A DNA stretch of 64,000 nucleotides from positions 118,564-182,563 of the forward strand of contig VTFK01000544.1 in the NCBI GenBank assembly GCA_009617715.1. Reading direction: 5' to 3'. Below are positions 61,175-64,000 of this stretch, piece by piece; within the stretch, counting starts at the first letter, position 1, and each line of letters begins with the position of its first letter. The notes below the pieces were generated by a model. The model saw only the letters and a list, made by a program, of their open reading frames with translations. It was not told where the DNA came from and did no database searches. The DNA comes from Plectrocnemia conspersa. Taxonomy: Eukaryota; Arthropoda; Insecta; Trichoptera; Polycentropodidae. The position numbers and the translations under genes are program-made.

Positions 61175-63300
61175 TATTTATTTATTTATTTTATTTTATT
61201 TTATTAATTTATTTAGCTTAATAGCTAATCTTTACATCTAACAAATTTAGTAAACATATATAAAAAATATATAAAAAATACATAACAGAAAGAAAAAAAT
61301 GAAAAAAATATACAATAATAAAGTCTTAATATTATAATTTATTTCTATATGTACGAAGGTGTTTTTTATTCCATTTATGAAACCCGTTATATTTTTGCTG
61401 TTTCGGATTTCTCTTGGAAGACTATTATATAAATCAAAACCTCCGTACATAATTCCCCTAGCCGTACTCGTTTTCTTATACTTAATTTTCTTTAAATTTT
61501 TTCTATTTCTAGTATTATATTTATGTACATCTTTATTTCTTATTAAATACTTATTAAAAATATTTTGGTAATATATTATTTTCTAACTTATATATAAATA
61601 CTAAAACATTCATACTCAATATTTCTTGAACATTCAACCATTCTAATCTATCAATCATACTTTTACAATTAGTTAATCTATTTTTATTTAAAATTACCTC
61701 ATTGCCCTATTTTTTAATTTTTTGCAACATTTGTTTATCTAATTTATTTAACATATTTAATAGTGTTGCACAATAATTAAAATGGGGCAATATTATACTA
61801 TTGTAAATTTTTTTTTTGTATTTATACTTAATATATTTCTTAATCTAGATAATAAACCTATTTTTCTACTAATTTTTTTTTTAATATGTAATTACAATGT
61901 TCTTTTAAAATTTAATTTTGTATCAACAATTACTCCTAAATATTTTATATTATCCACTATTTCTATACTAGAGTTATTTATTACTATTTTGGTACTATTA
62001 TCTAACACATTTTATAATTAATAAACATACATTTAGTTTTATTCTCATTTAATTTAAGTACATTATTCTTTAACCATATTTCTAATATACTTAATTCATT
62101 ATTTAAATTATTTACAATTTCTTTAATGTTATCACCTATGCAATACATTAATGTGTCATCCGCAAATAGATGAATTTTACATTTTTTCACGTTATTAACT
62201 ATATCATTAATATACAAAACAAATAACAATGGTCCCAATTTAGACCCTTGTGGTACTCCATAAGACACTAATTTCTCTTCAGAATATACATTATTTATTT
62301 TAACTTTTTTGTTTTTTTTATATAAGTAATTATTAAACCATCTTAAAACTATATCACTTATACCTATACTCTCTAATTTCTTTAACATTATTTTTCTGTC
62401 TATTGTTTCGAAGACTCTCTTGAAATCCAAGAAAACTGCTCCAATGATTTTGTTTGTATCCTTAGCCAATAGCCAATCATTTATCACTACTTGTAATGCA
62501 GTTTCAGTGGAATGCTTTTCTCTGAATCCCGATTGTTGTTCACATATTATGTTTTAAGAAGTAATAAATTCCTTTAATTGTTTGATTACTACTTCTTCTA
62601 TTATTTTTTCTATACACGGTAGCATGTTAATTGGTCTCATTTCTTCAACTTTTTTACTATTTTTTATTTTAGGTATAGGTACAATAGTAGCAATCTTTCA
62701 ATTTTCAGGCATTTCTCCTAAGGAGAGTGCTTTATTTATTAAATAATTTAATTTAGTTCCTATTATTTCCCATGTTTCTTTAATTATATTTATATCTAGT
62801 TCATCAGTACTAGTTCTTTTTTAAATTTACATATTATGTTATGAATTTCATCTAATGATACTGATTTAAATTTACTAAATTTTACAATTATTGCTTTATT
62901 ATTATATTGTACTAAATTACTAATCCTTGGTATTGAATTCACAATTTCTTCTATGCTCTCAATGTAATATGTATTCATTTTTTCTGCTATTATATAAGGA
63001 TCTTGATATATATTTCCATTAATTTCCATTTTTATTATGTCGTTTTGCTGAGTTGGATTAATTAATTGTTTTATTGATTTCCACATCTTATTTGGATCAT
63101 TTTGTATTTCATCTATCAATTTTTCATACCATTTCTTTTTAGCCATTCTTAATACTTTGACTGCCATATTTCTACATTGTGTGTATGTTTTCTATTTTTC
63201 ATTAAAGACTTTATATTTTTACAACAGATCAAGTTCTTATAATTGGTACGTGGAACAAATTTTCCCTTTACGTTCTATTAAATCTATAATTGGTGAAAAT
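61175..63300 (-). pseudogene. CR1-like LINE copy 2, longer, inverted
   Basis: On the minus strand the remnant starts near 63300 (FSPIIDLIERKGKFVP) and continues through MAVKVLRMAKKKWYEKLIDE to the RT: KIATIVPIPKIKNSKKVEEM, QSGFREKHSTETALQVV, VFLDFKRVFETIDRKIMLKK, SYGVPQGSKLGPLLFVLYIN, FADDTLMYCIGDNIKEIV. One lost A near 62010 breaks the frame that copy 1 keeps open. The C-terminal block MYGGFDLYNSLPREI (61450) and the hairpin tail follow. Some TGG codons read TGA. The endonuclease region is absent. The 5' limit is approximate. Confidence 0.9.
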
Positions 63301-64000
63301 CAGTCGGAGATTTCTTTCCCTTCTCGATAATAAACCTAGTTCAGTAATCAGATCTTTAGACAAACACTCGCCTTGATATCTGTCGAGCGATATCTATGTG
63401 GTCAAATTGATTGAGTAGAAGTCAATGCAATGTTTACTCAATTATACGGACTTCAACTCACTATATTTTAACTAAGTCGTCATTTGAAGAAGGACTCGAA
63501 AAAACAGTTAATCTAAATGAAAAAAAAATTAACTATCATGTACTATGTATTTTTTGTATTATATGAAAAAATATTAATTTATAAAACATGAAATTCGTGT
63601 GACAGAACTGGGTACACATATATTTTTAATTAACTCATCAGAAAGAGTGTATCAATTATTTCCGCCAATACAATTTGTGTTTGTTTGCAATGTGACTTGT
63701 CGACCTTCTTTCGCATGACACCACCGTTTTCGGTTAAGGCCCTCAGTTTGGTAGCAGGTTCGGTTTACGACTGCCGTTACACAAGTAAATTAGTATTGCT
63801 CCGTGTACCTTTCGAAACCGTTCATTTCGCAACCCTTAGCTTCGTTAAAATTGTAAACGTAGAATACCATACGCCCCCGTTTACGTCCCATTTTTATTAC
63901 ACCTAACAGTGTTTTCCTTGGGGGAAGATGCGGCTTCGAATGCTTCATCTTGAATGATCGCGTACAACCACCACCACACCCTGCTCCCAGAATACCGTAT
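63301..64000. other. End of window, GC-richer from about 63640
   Basis: After the LINE the base composition rises. A 73-aa frame at 63685-63906 has no motif I know. It could be the edge of a regulatory block or exon of a gene beyond the window. Confidence 0.3.

Overview
The window is nuclear DNA from an insect, probably, and certainly an arthropod. It is very AT-rich, with long A/T runs and long introns, and it holds one host gene that I can recognise plus many decayed transposable elements. The host gene is a Dpr-interacting-protein (DIP) type cell-surface immunoglobulin gene, an arthropod neuronal recognition family. The mix of mariner, hAT, piggyBac, pogo, Transib, Jockey-type and CR1-type LINE remains also fits an insect. 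The order cannot be fixed from sequence alone.

Region 1 to 19.1 kb (+ strand): the 3' part of the DIP gene. Seven exons, all with GT-AG introns and all interrupted in phase 1, encode the second and third Ig domains, a short linker and a hydrophobic C-terminus that looks like a GPI-anchor signal. The signal peptide and first Ig domain must lie upstream of base 1. The introns (up to 8.2 kb) hold a fold-back MITE, a mariner relic, a hAT-type MITE, pogo-like and piggyBac-like remnants, and GC-richer blocks that could be regulatory.

Region 19 to 45 kb: no convincing host gene. It holds a BED-finger hAT relic, two copies of a pogo-type deletion element in opposite orientation, a mariner relic, a hAT element with terminal inverted repeats, and copies of an unclassified repeat of about 450 bp (here called family X).

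Region 45 to 49 kb: a minus-strand Jockey-type LINE split by a plus-strand LINE insertion. That insertion ends in a unit with a tRNA-like head and a LINE-like tail. Two strong palindromes lie just beside it.

Region 49 to 64 kb: a non-autonomous element with the hallmarks of Transib, the superfamily that gave rise to RAG1 (CACAGTG terminus, GC-rich 5-bp duplication). Next come two CR1-like LINE copies forming a large inverted repeat of about 1.35-kb arms. Between the arms lie a broken piggyBac transposase, another family X copy and a short LINE tail. The last 0.7 kb shows no gene I recognise. No rRNA, complete tRNA or CRISPR was seen.
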